DNA of 64,000 nt from Dryobates pubescens. Taxonomy: Eukaryota > Chordata > Aves > Piciformes > Picidae. Made by a program: the position numbers and the translations under genes. The notes beneath the pieces were generated by a model. It had not been told where the DNA came from. It did not search any database and worked only from the letters and a program-made list of their open reading frames with translations. Shown piece after piece: positions 11,588 to 25,338 of this stretch. The stretch is from the NCBI RefSeq assembly GCF_014839835.1, contig NC_071612.1, positions 12,185,001 to 12,249,000 of the forward strand. Direction: 5' to 3'. Each line of letters opens with the position of its first letter. Position 1 is the first letter of the stretch.

Positions 11588-14500
11588 ATTATTTTAAATT
11601 CTCATTCTCCCCATAAACTCATTTTGAAAAGGGTATGTGAAAGAAACATCTTCTGCCTTAACTGGAAGGTTCTTCAGAGCAACTGCTAGAGGTCTGTGAT
11701 TCAACATGTTTTAAGCATAAATACTTTCCAGTGCTGGGATGTTGGTACATTATGAATAGGCAGCTACCAAGCTTTGCTAAGTAGATCAGTCAGTCCTAGC
11801 CAGACAAAATGATGCAGAAATACAAACTGATTTTGTATAGAGATGTTCAATGTAAGACCCTTAGAACACTTTGCAAGTCTTAAGAAGATTTGTCTTCTCC
11901 ACAGATGGCAGAGGAATATTAGCACACACTTCGAAGTGGTGAAATCATGTTGCTAGGAACACATTCCAGGTTCTTTAGAAGATTTGTTGTTTAACAGCAC
12001 ATACAAGTTCACCTCTTCAGCTTTCTGATTTGTGTAGCCCACTTGAAAAATTTCATAACACACCTTCAGATTGCTCATTTCCCACAGCCCAGCTGAAGAT
12101 AAGGAAGAAGCTGGTGCTTGCTACCTTTGAAAGATTTCTTTGCAGGGGTTTCATGGGGCAAACATAAATACAGAAGCAGTGCATGTGCCTAGCAGGGGCT
12201 GACAAATTTGCTAAAAGAGGAGTACTGCTAGCACAGTGGCTCCAGTTCCTTCCTTCTGTGTAGCTCTAGTGAACAGAACCATATCTAGGATTGCACTAGC
12301 CTATAAACCTCATTATCTACACATCACAACTACTAAATTTATCTGCCCAGGATTGTCTGTAAAATTATCTGCCCAGGATTGTCTTAACCTAAGAAAAAAC
12401 TTCATTATCTCACCCTTTACTTTGAGATACAAAGTTACTTTTTCTCTCAATATATCATTTAGTTTTCAAATGCAAGTTTTACTGCACTGATTCTTCAAGC
12501 CTATTTAAAGCAGAGAATATTTCAGAAGGAACATCACAAAAACACATCTTGCTCTCAGAACTCAGTTTGTTGTTTCTTTTTTCCCCTGTAAGCTTTATGT
12601 AGTTTGTTTGAACAATGGAAGCTCAAGAGGATTTGGTGTTCTTCCCTCTCTTGCTTCTACCCCAGGGAAAGCTAATAAACCCTACAAAGATCAACCCTAA
12701 AAATAAATATCTGCTGTTGGTCTAGACAGCTCTGGCTCATGAAAGAATTTGATCTGAGTGGCAATTACACTGCACTTTCAATCCATATATGAATTCAGTC
12801 CTGGCAAGACATGTCAGACTTTTATCTTTCTTTCCTAATCCATCCATCCATCAGCATTTCCAAAGCATTCATCATAGCAAGAACAGTGATGAAGACAGAA
12901 TTCCTTTGTTTATTCACATAGCAAACAGCATAGGCAACAATAGTGGATGCTGCTTCCTTACACTGGCCTGCTATCATTCTTGCACCATGACCAGAGAGAA
13001 CAAGTTTAAAGGTGAGAAAGCATCCCATTTATTCACCAGCTTCTGTTATAAATTTGCCCACTGGATTCTTTTAAGGCCTCTCGGGGGAGCTAGAATGCAC
13101 ATACAAATACCTAATAAAAGATATCATCTCTCTCTGGCTGCTCAGCTTCCATTCTGTCCTTAGACCACCATGACTTAAACACAACTATTACATTACTAAC
13201 GAGAAGTAGCCTGGGAGGTATCAATTTTACAAGGGAATGCTTGTCTGGTGATAATATCACCAAAATTTAGTGAACACTTTAAACACAAGAAAGTAAAAGA
13301 AAGTCCTTTTACAACTCATTTCCTCCTTTACTCTGGAGACTGGTGATATGTTACCTCATGGCCTTGAAGAATCAGTATAGCAGCTTACTCATTTGTTAGC
13401 AGAATTTTGTTCTTTCAGCTGATGGCCTTTACAAAGTCCTGTCCTGAAGCATCCAGTTCTTGGTACAAAAATAGGTTAACAGTGACTATTCCAACATCAG
13501 AGGCTGGAGAAGTATTCTTATTGTGAGTGGATTTCCCATATTGAGCACTATGGTGTCCTGTCTAAGTTTGCTGTACTAGCTTCTTAAGTAGCCAGTTGCC
13601 AGAAGACAAGGAGTTCTCTGGATACTTCTTTTCCTCTTCTCATTGTCTTTTTTAGATATTACCACCACCACTATCATAAAACTAACTGAAAACGGGGTAA
13701 ACCAGTCTAAGTCAAAACCCTTCCTCTGCCTCTCCACAAGACTAGATTAATCTCTTTTATGGTAAAGATCTTCATTAATTTCAAAGGAAAGAATTTCAAG
13801 GGAGGAATAGTATTACTCATTTGCCTGCTGTTCTTGGCAGGCAGTGACATGCACAGAGCAAAGCCACAGGTCCTGTTATTGCCTTCAAGTTAGAGAAAAG
13901 GAGAAAGAGAAACAAAGGCATTGCTGTTTTAAGGCTAAAGAGGAATGAGTAATGGATATTTTGTGGGTCACACTAACCTGTAGGGACACTTCTGAGTTAT
14001 TCTTTGAATCCTGAGGTCTTCAGGAGGTCACTTGTATCTTAAACATCCATTTACAGTAATCTTAAAAAATATATAGCTCTGGATAAAGTGAATCTCAATT
14101 CTCCTACTACTCACTGCTGAAGTTTGTTTGCAATCATGTCAGGATCACCTGAGCAATTCCAGGCTTTGTTGTGAGGCTTTATACCAACACAAGGCTTGTC
14201 TAAAGATGCTTCAAAAAGTGAAGGGAATGTTTTCAGTCTCCAGGAAATCATATCTTTGGGGAAAAAGCTGAACCTGAGAATGTCTGCTGTTTTCACTGGA
14301 GCCAAGACAATTCATATCAGTAATCCTTTACCTTTCACTTCCATTTTTGCTGTGATGCTCCTTGCTGAGCTCAAGACATACTGAAAATGGAAACGTGACT
14401 TGTGTGTTAGCTCAGCACCTAGCACAATGATATCCCAATCTCAGTTTGGGTTTTCAAGCATTGCCAGAATATGCACAAGTATAATTAACAAAAATTAGTA

Positions 14501-15837
14501 TGTTTAGGGGCCTTCAGACTAGGCCTGTGTACCCATGGCTGTCTAGATCAGAGAAGTGACAGCCTACAGATTGTGAGTGACCTATGGGATAACTCCGTCC
14601 CACTCCCAAAAGATTTTGCACCATAAGGCCTCTGGCTTATGATCAGAGGTGGATGTAGCTGTGGGAGCTAAAGCAGTTATGGTTCCCCTCAATTTACACC
14701 AATTTTATGCCAGAGTTCCCTGGTCTTCCAACAAGGAGGACTGAACGGTATATGTAGTCCCATGTAGATACCATGCAATATAGCTGGTTTTAGTCATGTA
14801 AACTAAAACGCAGTCTTTGCTAATATGTTACACTGGAAAGTGTGATAGCTCAAGAAAAGGAGGAAGACAGAGGGGAGAGAAAGAATATGTCTTCTGCTGA
14901 TGACAGTCAAGCCTTCCTGTGACTGTAAAACTGATCTTTAAGGTAATATTACATGTCAGAAGTCCCTCCAAAGATGCTGCTATAGTATTTGTCCAGAAAC
15001 TTGACATATCTGTATCTAGATAATTCTAATTCTGGTTCACAATTCCTTCACATGTGCCTTAAGTAAATCACTTCATAGCCATAATTCAGTCTCACATATC
15101 AAAACTGCTTTTACTCAAAGCATTTAAGAGAGACCTAGAAATGATCTGTTAAGGTTAGTTAGCATTTCTTTGCTGCTGAATCTGAGCAGTCTCCCAGGGA
15201 TCCATGACTCCAGTGAATCTCTGGTCCCTCTGAAGCTTTGTCATTGATTCAGGGGTATCAGAATTTAAGGTGCAGAATGGGTAGCAACTAGAAACCAGCC
15301 CTCCTTGAGAATTAAGCACTAGGCACGCTGAGACAGGAGTTGGAGTTTAGGAAAGGTTGCATGTTTATGCATACAATACGAGGAGGATTAATAATGTGAT
15401 GAGGCACAGTGCATTGTTTTCAGCAGTAAGGTAAAGAGTACTACAAACAGGGTGTGTGCATAGAGAGTAAGTCTTCCTTGGGGACATCCTCCCGTTTTTC
15501 AGCAATCAGTAATCTAGGGCTGAAGGAGTACACCAGAACTATTGTACTTAATAGTCACAAATGGACCTGCCCTCCATAAATTGCCTTAGTCCCGTTTTCA
15601 AGCCACAGAGATTTCTGACCTCCACACCATTTTGGGGCAGTAAGTTTCTAAATGTAACTCTGAGTTGCATGAAAAATTGCTTCCCTGTTATTAGCTGTAA
15701 ACATAAAATTGGTGAGTGCATCTGGCTACCGGCCAGAGCAATGCCCATTCCTGCACTAGGTACTAGACTTCATTAACATCCTCAGTAACTGTGTGACAAC
15801 GTAGACTGTTTAAATCTTAATGATTCAACACAACCTT

Positions 15838-15916
15838 GGAAGAAAAAGAAAAAAAAAAAAAAAAAAGAAGAAGAAGAAGGGGGGAAAAAGAAAGAAGAAG
15901 AAGAAGAAGAAGAAAG
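15838..15916 (+). repeat. Short polypurine tract (A-run plus GAA units)
   Basis: 79 bp of purines: an A-rich run, GAAGAAGAAG, a G run of about 6 and more GAA units. It is a simple repeat. Confidence 0.9.
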
Positions 15917-17447
15917 TATTTTGAAGAGCAGGCAATTATGTTGGGTATCACCCCAACTGTCTCCTCTAGCAATACTCCTTACCCGATGTCTAGACCAACA
16001 ATATGCAGATGGGAATCTGAATCCTGATAACTACACCAGAATCTTAGGCATGTATCTCAGCATACATTGCTAGCCAGAATATCCTCCTCTGTGCTACATG
16101 CCACTGCTTTTAGAGGAATGAAACAGCATGCTGCAAAAAGCTATATTAAAACTCTCTAACAGATGGAAGCGAGGAAAAAAAGCTCCCTTTGCCTTCTGCA
16201 CACAATTGCCTCAATCTCTCCCCACCAGAGCTGTTATGTCTCAAAGACATAAGCCAAAAGATGGCTGCACAAGCTGTGTTCACTTCTGTGGCTGCCTACA
16301 GCAACCCAGTGGATAAACAACAGCCATTTCAGCTGAAGAATAAGAAAACCATCTAAGTGCATTGCTCATCCGTGGCATTTCTAGAGGAGTGCAAAGTGTC
16401 ACAGGATGAAACAAAGAAAAGCAGAACCTTCTGCAAACAGAGATTTCAGCATCTGCATAGCTCCCAGGAGTGTTTCACGTTCAGCATCTGTCTTTGAAGG
16501 TGAAACTTTCTGTATTGGTCACTAAGGGAAGAATTGCATGCGAGTAAATTGGCTCCATTAAATCAGCAGGGTCTGAAACATATGGGAACAAGCCAATGGG
16601 ATTTTTTTTTTCTTCCAGAAAAAAAGCCATTTTTATCATAGAAATAATCTTAATGTTTGCTGACACTATAATTAAGAATTAAAGCTGCAGAAAAATGTGA
16701 GGTTTGCTAAAACACAATAGATATCTTTTATCCATACAATATATGGCACCAAAACATTCAGTGTTCTGGGGAGGATAATTAATCAGGGCTCTCTTGATGA
16801 AGTCCTTTTAATTGTCTGTGATGGGCTGTGTTGGAGGGAGATTATTGAGTTTTAACATGGAACAAGATCAGGCACCATGGGGAATATTTACATGAATAAA
16901 GATTGCATGATCAAGATCTTTGATCTGGGAATTACTATTCTGTAATCATCTGTAAAGCACCAGGAGTGCCCCTGGCAGTGTATATATAATAATAAATGAT
17001 TAACAATAAATCATGTAATTAAATCTTCACTTCCAACATTCTTTTCAAAACTCTTGCCTCAGATTTAAGTTCCCACATCAGACATATTAGGTCCTCATAA
17101 TATTATTAAAGTTCCTACACTTCAGCTTTTAAAATTCCCCTAGGGATCTATTGTTTCTTTGTTTAATTGTGTTTATGAGCCAAAGGCCCACTAAATACAA
17201 TAGGGAAACTCCCAGACCTTTAAAAGCTGCCACCAGAGACATTTCTGAAGAAACAGGACCATTTTTGTCATTCCATTGTGCAGCTATTGGAAATTCTATT
17301 GATCAGAGAAATTCCAGGAGAAACACAGGAAAAAATACTCCCACCTCCTCCCAGGTCATCAAGTCATTAAAACCATAGGGCTGGCCAAAGGACTGCTTGC
17401 ACACAGAGTTTTCCTTCCTCCATTGCACCTGGTTATTCACATACCCA

Positions 17448-17463
17448 CCCCCCACCCCCCCCC
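17448..17463 (+). repeat. C-rich homopolymer stretch
   Basis: CCCACCCCCCACCCCCCCCC-type run of low complexity, of no evident function. Confidence 0.7.
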
Positions 17464-20400
17464 ATTAAGAATAGTTTTGTATTATGATCACTTTTGATGC
17501 TTCTTCACTTTTGTAGATGCTTTTGGTAAGGACAAGGAAAAGACAAAGTTTCCTTGCATTTCCTTGCTCTGGAGGGTAAGATGTGTCTAAACTCAAGCTG
17601 TACATTGACCTCTACAGATCTGAATGGGACATTACATGTGAGACAGGGTATTTTGCCAAAACCCGTAGAAAATTTGAGTATCAAGCACTGATTTTAACAG
17701 TGAATTTCCATCCATCTGCAAAGGGACTTCTTACCAAATATGGAGAAAAACTCTTTGCAAAGAGCAGGAGAGAAAAATGATGCCACTGTCAGTATCCTGA
17801 AGAAGCTGGAGTCTGCCAGAGACAAACTTTGTGGTCTGAAACACTTTTTGGAAATTATTGAACAGTGCACTCTGTAATCTAGATAACTGTGAAAAACTCT
17901 GGTTTATTTTAGAGAGGTCATTTTGTCTAGCTGCAAGACTCTTCTCAGTTGCTTGTCTCAATTCTCTAAAAAGTAAAATTTACTCAGAATTTAAGTCTCC
18001 CTGATGAAGCCACAGAGGGTAAGCTGGGGTGCTGTGGTTTATCAATGCAGTCTCAAGATTCAAAGAAGGCCCAGAGCTAAGTGGGGAGTTCATGCTTGTG
18101 CAAAAGGGTACCCAAGGGATATGCAGGTTTACAGTGTAAAAGCCCAAGTTTAAAGACAGAATGGCTGGCATCAGCACGAGCAACATCATGCCAGTAAAAA
18201 TGGTTCATCTGCAGTTGAGCTGGCAGGTTCTCAACATAAAAGAGCCTAGAATGAGGGTTTGTGTGAGCCATGGGTGAAATGGAAATTCCTTTGGCCTTGA
18301 CTAATGCATTTTAAGCGACTCCCACTTAGGGTCAGATAATTACAAGTTCTATTTTGTTAAACAGTTAAAAAACCAAACAATCTGTATTAGGCTGGAAAGT
18401 TCTACATTCCAGTGAACATGAGGGATGGTGAATGTAGCCTGTGGGCCAAACACAGCCCACGCAGAGCTTCACACTGTTGAAGCTTTCATCTTCTGCACCC
18501 CAAGGTACAGCTCAGAGAGACTACAAGGCATCTCAACTTGCAGTGCTCCATCTTGCTCCAACCTAAGGCGTATCACATGCTAGGGCCTGTACCTTCCATG
18601 AGCCATATTGTCAACCACAATCAAGGAGACTTGTATCTTAAAGTACTTGGGGGAGTGGGGAGCTTAGTTTGGATTTCAAGAGGATGAGTCCCAGGTGCAA
18701 CTTACGTAACCAGCATGGTTCCCACAGGGCTCCTTCTTGTTCACAAGTTATTGATGACAGAGTACATCTTCACCCATCAGTTTGTTGATTCTTGATGAAC
18801 TGCATTCTCATGTTATGTATGTCTTGTGCTAATATTGACAAGTCACTAAAAAATACAACCCAAAGTGTGTTTCTCTCTTACCTCACCAAAATCCAATGAT
18901 CCACAACCACAATCATACAGAACCTGAGCAGATGTTTGATTATGAAGATGTCTGAAAAGATAGTAAGGAATAAGGTCACACAAAATTTCCAACAAACAAG
19001 GTATTTTTCAAAGTAGGCAATTAATATCATATGGCCTAGCATTAAATAATGAGTATTAGAAAAATGAAGCTTAACTAAATGCAGTTGCAGCTGTATCTTT
19101 GTAATACCTTTACAGGACTTTACAGGACATAACCCTTATGAACAGATCTGGTAGTATGACCTACCTTCCCAGATTGCCCATGGAAATTTACAGTAATAAC
19201 TACTACAGATATAGTATGTGGCTATCAAAATACGTTACAGACAAGTTCTCAAAACACCTGTGACGTAGCTAAGAACAGACTGAAATGCAGAGACAAGGAG
19301 TTTGCATGCCGAGATTTTCAACCAAGTATGCTTACTGCCTGGTATAGATGCAGGGCTTCAAGTACACAACTCCTTTTACAAGAATCAGTAGTGCTAGTGA
19401 CACCTGAGTTACCAGGCTGTAGCACCAGGGTAAGAAAGGACTAGAATAAAACTGCAGTTTCTTATCTTGTCTCAAGTATGAGGATCACATCTCATTTCCT
19501 AGCCTTGCATTCTATTTTGAGTACCTTTTGTTGACTCAAACTTTACAGCAGGATGGTCAACCACTATGAGCTCTCTATAGGAAGACTGATCTATTCAGTA
19601 TCAATCCTTTTTGTTTTTAAGACTCACACTCAATCATATCATCTTTTAATTTTTAATATGAAATCCACAGAGTAATCTTAAAACTGACATTATTTTCTAT
19701 GAGTATTACTCACTTATTTGCATTATGTATTAAAAGAAAGTAAATTTTATCCTGTAGGTTCACTTTAATTCCTCTTCCAAAGCCTTCAGTATTGGAGGTA
19801 CCAGCTTCCTCCACATCACCAGTACAGTAGCAGAAACAATGATCCATGTACTCCTGGACCAGCCCACATCACTGGGCTGGAGGATTTGAGACCATTTATA
19901 AAAGACAGAAATGTACCCTATTTGCAGTTCTGCCTTGGTCTTAGCATGGAACCTTGAACAAAAAGTTTAATTGCAATGTCCTGCTTTCTTTTCTACAGAT
20001 GAAAGAAATTAGATAGTTTATAGCCTTCTTTATAAAAGATCTCAGATTTATGAATGAAGCATTCCTCCTTCCCTTGCTATTGCATTCCTGCAATGGCTTT
20101 CTGTCTGAAACAAAGGATGTTGGGTTAGAAGGGTAACTAATAAGCAACTTAAAAACAAAAGCAACTTAGCCTGAGGTCAGCATGACCTGCAGTAATTGGT
20201 TCTGCTGCTCTCAGACACACATTAAGGATTAACAGTCACTCTACACAACACCCTACAACAGCAAGTAGTGGAAAGGGGAAAAAAAAGAGAGAGAAAGAGA
20301 GAAAACCTCTTGCCCCAAGCTTAACTGCTCAAAGGACACAAAATACTAACTTCACTCCTAATTCAGAAAGAATATTTATCTGTGGGAAACTCTGGGAAGG

Positions 20401-21424
20401 AATCCTATGGAAATTAACCCTCGTTTCTCTGGATGCAATTACTACATGAAGAACTTCCAGATTTCTCCAGAAATTCCTAATCCTTGGAAATAGAAAATGG
20501 TCAGATTTAGTGTCTCACATAACCATCCAGCCCATAAATGTCAGAGCCAGACTGAAGGGAACAGTTATGCAACAGGACCCTGTGCAAGAGAAAAAAAACT
20601 GCTCAAGGCAAATTGGCTGCTTACATTGTATATTTTCATGCTCTGTTTACAACCTCTTTGTACAGGAATCTCACAATTCTGCTCTGTAAGATATAGGGGA
20701 ATATAGCCTGGTAAAGTAAGAAAAAACCTAAACACCTTATTGTACAATCATGTCAAATTTCAGTTGAACGTAGTCTTTCAAATGTCACATACTTAGCTGA
20801 GGGGTTTTTTGGTTTGTATTTAAGAAAATGCAAAACCTTGTAAGAGGTTAAGTCTGATGAATGGGGATAGCTTCCATATAGTCCTTGGACTTTTTTCTTT
20901 TGAGACCACAATTCCCCCTACATTCAGCTCTTCTGAACTCTCTTGTAAGCATTCCAGCTTCATTTCAGTACTAATGAGCTCAAGACAGGACTTTGAAACC
21001 TCTAGTCTTCACTAAGGGGACTCAATGTTAGTTTAAACTTCAGGTTAATAAATATTTTCCCTCAGCTGCAGAATTGGATTAGGCAGCTCTTGCTCCCTGA
21101 ACCAAGCAGAGAACAGATGCAGGTTAATGGTACACATCTTCTACTTGTGTCAGTTCCCCATGCTGCTCAGACACTGCAAACAATTCCTACCTAGGCCCTG
21201 CAAGCACTTTTATCAGCAAGTACTGAAAAGCTTGGTTCCTGGAAATTCTCTCTCATCCATCACACAGACATGCACCCATCAGGTAGGCATGCAGAAAAAA
21301 ACTCATGCAGCACTGTAACAGCAGGTTTCAAGAGTGGAAACAAAAATCAGACTAGAATGTCCCCAAGCAGAGCGACACAGGAGGAAGGGAGTTCATCTCC
21401 AGCTAGAAGAAGATGATACCACAG

Positions 21425-22036
21425 AGACTGTAGATATGGCCTGCATGAAGAATAGTGTGGCCAGCAGGAGCAGGGAAGTCATTGTGCCCTGTACTCAGCA
21501 CTGGTTAGGCCACACCTTGAGTACTGTATCCAGTTCTGGGGCCCTCAATTTAAGAAGAACATTGAGACTCTTGAATGTGTCCAGAGAAGGGCAACGAGGC
21601 TGGGGAGAGGCCTCAAGCACAAGCCTTATGAAGAGAGGCTGAGGGAGCTGGGATTGTTTAGCCTAGAGAAGAGGAGGCTCAGGGGAGACTTTCTTTCTGT
21701 CTACAACTACCTGAAGGGTGGTTGTAGCCAGGAAAGGGTTGGTCTCTTCTCCCAGGCAATCAGCACCAGAACAAGAGGACACAGTCTCAAGCTGCACCAA
21801 GGGAAGTTTAGGCTGGAGGTGAGGAGAAAGTTCTTCACAGAGAGAGTTGTTAGCCATTGGAATGTGCTGCGCAGGGAGGTGGTGGAGTCACCATCCCTGG
21901 AGGTGTTCAAGAGTTCAAGGGGGGATTGGAGGTGGCACTTGGTGCCATGGTTTAGTAGTCATGCGGTATTAGGTGACAGGTTGGACTTGATGATCTTGGA
22001 GGTCTTTTCCAACCTTATTGATTCTATGATTCTATG
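21425..22036 (+). mobile_element. CR1 LINE 3' fragment with octamer tail
   Basis: It reads the CR1 ORF2 C-terminal region ([57 protein letters not shown]) and ends CCAACCTTATTGATTCTATGATTCTATG. It is 5' truncated. Confidence 0.92.
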
Positions 22037-22740
22037 TTAGATATTTGGACACTGAAAGTTTTGGAGCCAAACTGAAAAGATTTTTCCAAATGTTTTGATG
22101 TATTCTGTGCACACAGAACTCCTTGGCTTTCGATAGTCAGCCATCATTTAACTCTCATCAGAAATAAAAATCCTAGGGATTATGAGTAACATTAGCACAA
22201 TGCAACTGCTAATGCCACAGGCAAGGCTTACATTAAACAGAAAAATGAGTGGGTGGACAACCAGCTCAAAGGATACTCTATAACTCACTGTCTAACACCT
22301 TCCCTTCAGCACAAGAAGAGGACTTCAGGGTCGAAACACCTTGAACAGAAAACAAATGTTTCAGAGATGCGTGCTTTGAACAGACCAAAAGTTAAAATCC
22401 TTCCTTATACAGCTGCACTTCTTCATGAAGTTGAGAATAGTTGTGTTGGGTTTGGGGTTTTTTTTGAGAAGGAAGTCATGGATCTGACATTTCTCCTACT
22501 AGTAAATTGAGATTATCATCAGCTCAAAACTGCAACTGCAGTTTGTGACTGTAGTTTAAAAGAGTTGTAGACATTTGTTCCATGTGGCAGATGTCCTCTA
22601 ACAACTTTACTGACATGCCTTTTATGAGATCAACGCAGAAGCTTCACCAATGTGTAGGTGTTCAAGTGTTTACTGATGTTTACATTTGGCTTTTTTGTTC
22701 TTTTAAACCCCCCCTGAATACTAGTTAGAGGAGAACAGAG

Positions 22741-22856
22741 ATGGAAAAAAAAAAGAAACAAAACAAAATCAAACACCCCACCCCACCCCCAACCCAACCA
22801 ACCAACCAAAAAAGAACACAACAACAACAAAAAAAAACCCAAACCAAAACCACAAC
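22741..22856 (+). repeat. A- and C-rich simple sequence with minus-strand G-quadruplex motif
   Basis: An A/C-only region with CCCCACCCCACCCCC, AACC units and A runs. C runs at 22776-22779, 22781-22784, 22786-22790 and 22793-22795 make a G-quadruplex motif on the minus strand with loops of 1, 1 and 2. Confidence 0.8.
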
Positions 22857-23312
22857 TCTATCAATCTCACTTAAAAACATACTAGAGATTGTACCTGAAA
22901 CAGAGAATTTAAGTAGCTACAGGCTACAAAAGAAGGAAAATACAAGGGAGATTTACTTGTTGCTCCTATTTACATCCTATAAAATTACATTTTTGTGCTC
23001 AAATACATCACCTATACTGAATCAGATGTATAGCTTGCATCCTTTTCAAAAAAGAAATCAAGATTATAACAGATGGTACTGTACTGAAAGAGTCCAGACA
23101 GCAGAAGAGACACTATACCAAGAAGCAGTAGATCAGTCTTGTAACTGTGGTAAGTTCTCTGACTGTCTTCTCTGCACAGCTGTGCCAAAGAACAGTGCTC
23201 ACCCTCTTTTCAGAAATGCGTATGATGACTAGTACCAGAAAGGTAGGAATAAGATGGAGACTGTCTAGAGCCCTTCACAAGAATGGAACTTTGTAACCTT
23301 TCTGTGAGGCAA

Positions 23313-23356
23313 TAGTACCCAAACTGTTGGTACTATAGTACCAAAACTGTAGGTAC
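23313..23356. repeat. 23-bp tandem duplication with a perfect 18-bp palindrome at its joint
   Basis: TAGTACCCAAACTGTTGGTAC and TAGTACCAAAACTGTAGGTAC lie 23 bp apart. The joint forms TTGGTACTATAGTACCAA (23327-23344), a perfect palindrome. Confidence 0.75.
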
Positions 23357-25146
23357 TGGTGGGAAAGGCATGGGGGAAGAAAATGACACAATAAATTTCA
23401 CATTCAGTGCTGGAAACACCACATGTGCAATATTTTTCCTTAACTCATGGGACTGTGCATAAGGAGTGGAGTGGGTGGGGTGGAGGTGGTGGATAAAGTT
23501 GCACAGATATCACACTGTCCCAACAAAGAAGGACTAGCTATGAAAGCTGGCTTTAGGACTGGGTACAGATGAGAGATCTTTTGCAGTACCCATAGAACAT
23601 TGTGAATGTGGAAGCTGCATGCAGCATTGCTGGATTTAGTTTGGGTTTTGGAGAATGAATGCAGGAAAAGTAAGTTCTGAAAACTTAAAAAGGCCTTCAT
23701 GGAGAAATTCTCCATTAGCTGCTGCTAAGGTTAGAGGCTGCACTTTATGGATAGGATGATGTTAACAGGGAAATAGCACCAGCAGGCAGCAATAACAATC
23801 AGAAAGTTTAGTATAAAATATTGTTAAGAGTTGTGTTCAGCATAACTCCAGCATACTCTGAGTTGTAGTGGAGCTTTGGATCTCTTGCCTTTTATAAACA
23901 GCACCTCAGTCAACAAGAATTTTGCTTGGAGGAATGCATTACAAATGTAGAACAAATCAAATTAGCTCTCAGATGTGATCTGCTGATATCTCATTTCTTC
24001 CTCAGACTTCTGCTAACCACTGGAATGCAGCATCTGGGCAGTTGGGGGAGGCAACTGTTTTACTAAAAAGCAGTAACTATAGATCCTACAGAACAAATGA
24101 AAACACTGCTTCAGCACACCACCTACAGCAGAGGACAAGTTACCTGCTGCAGAAAAGGTAATTACCTGCCTAGCCTGTGTCACCTTTACAGCAGAAAAAG
24201 CCAACTTAATCAGAGGAATTACATGCTAAGGATTAATGACAAAGTCTTCTGTTGCAGAGGTTCTTTAAAGAATTCAAGTTTTGGAGCACCATTTACTTGT
24301 TTCAATTTTTTCCCTGCCACTGAAATTTGAAGCCTCTGGAAGAATTCAGAAATGCATTTAATGATGACAGCCATAGGCTTTCTACCTGATGTTCTGCATA
24401 TTTTAACTTAAATTTAGAGCAGCATACTTTCTTCTTTTTAAAAGCAAAAAGCTTGCTTGCATGAAAGTTCCTTGAGAATCCCACAAAGCATTGGGGAAGA
24501 GATTATATGACTTCCTTGGTCAAAATTTTGCACAGTGCTTCACCCTGATTAAGTGACAGGGTCTGTTGACATGCACACTTGATGCAATGATTTACATAGA
24601 CCTAGAATTTTTGCTGCACAACAGTTTAGTGGATTTGAGAGAAAGAAAATTTACTGTAGCAGATGTGCCACAACTGTGAACTCTGCTGGGTAGTGATCAG
24701 ACTATGAATCATGTATTAAACTGTGCTGTCACTGACAAAGGCTTTTGCAATGATGGCAGCCTTTCTGTGCACTGAGGAAGGAACAGGATTAAAGTGCCTT
24801 CAGGACTAAGGTCTCCTTTACAGACTAAAAATGATCCACCATTGCAATAGAGTTCATGGAACTGAAGCTTCTACTTGCCAAACAGTTTAAACACACTGGT
24901 GAAAGTTCCCTGCTCAAATCATCCAGAAATAGTCTAGAACACTAGATCACCTGCTGCAGAGAGCTGCTATATTCTGACATGGGCCTTGGGTGACATGAGC
25001 CAACAAACTGCAATCAAAGTGCATCACGCTTAGCCAGCACAGATGGATAAAGCACAGGTCTTACTCAGACAATTAATTTAAAAAATGGCTCTAAAACCTA
25101 GAGCAATTTTCATCATTAAATGCAAAGAGAAACTGGAAAGGCATCA

Positions 25147-25338
25147 ATTACCTGAGGTATTAAAGATATTTCATGAACTAAATATATAAGCACAGATTAG
25201 GCTGACTGAAATTACCTGAGGAATTAAAGATATTTCATGATCTAAATATATAAGCACAGATTAGGCTTACTGAAATTACCTGAGGAATTAAAGACATTTC
25301 ATGATCTAAATATATAAGCACAGATTAGGCTTACTGAA
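25147..25338 (+). repeat. Tandem repeat, 64-bp unit x 3
   Basis: Three adjoining copies start at 25147, 25211 and 25275 with ATTACCTGAGG and end GCTKACTGAA. Copies 2 and 3 are nearly identical and copy 1 differs at a few sites. The unit is AT-rich and contains TAAATATATAAGCACAG. Confidence 0.93.

Larger units (their letters stand above)
11588..21424. other. Long CR1-free intergenic stretch
   Basis: Nearly 10 kb with no CR1 piece I can recognise, in contrast to both flanks. It contains a 20-bp direct duplication (TTATCTGCCCAGGATTGTCT) near 12,339-12,383, the purine tract at 15,838 and the C run at 17,448. The AT-rich part about 16,790-17,120, with several TAATTA/TAAT cores, could be a conserved non-coding element, but that needs comparison. 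Confidence 0.4.

Noticed and set aside
21654-22040. Open frames such as this one, and those at 4439-5080, 26812-27159 and 43079-43462, as host genes
   Set aside because: All are the CR1 ORF2 C-terminal segment, recognised by [21 protein letters not shown] and [10 protein letters not shown].
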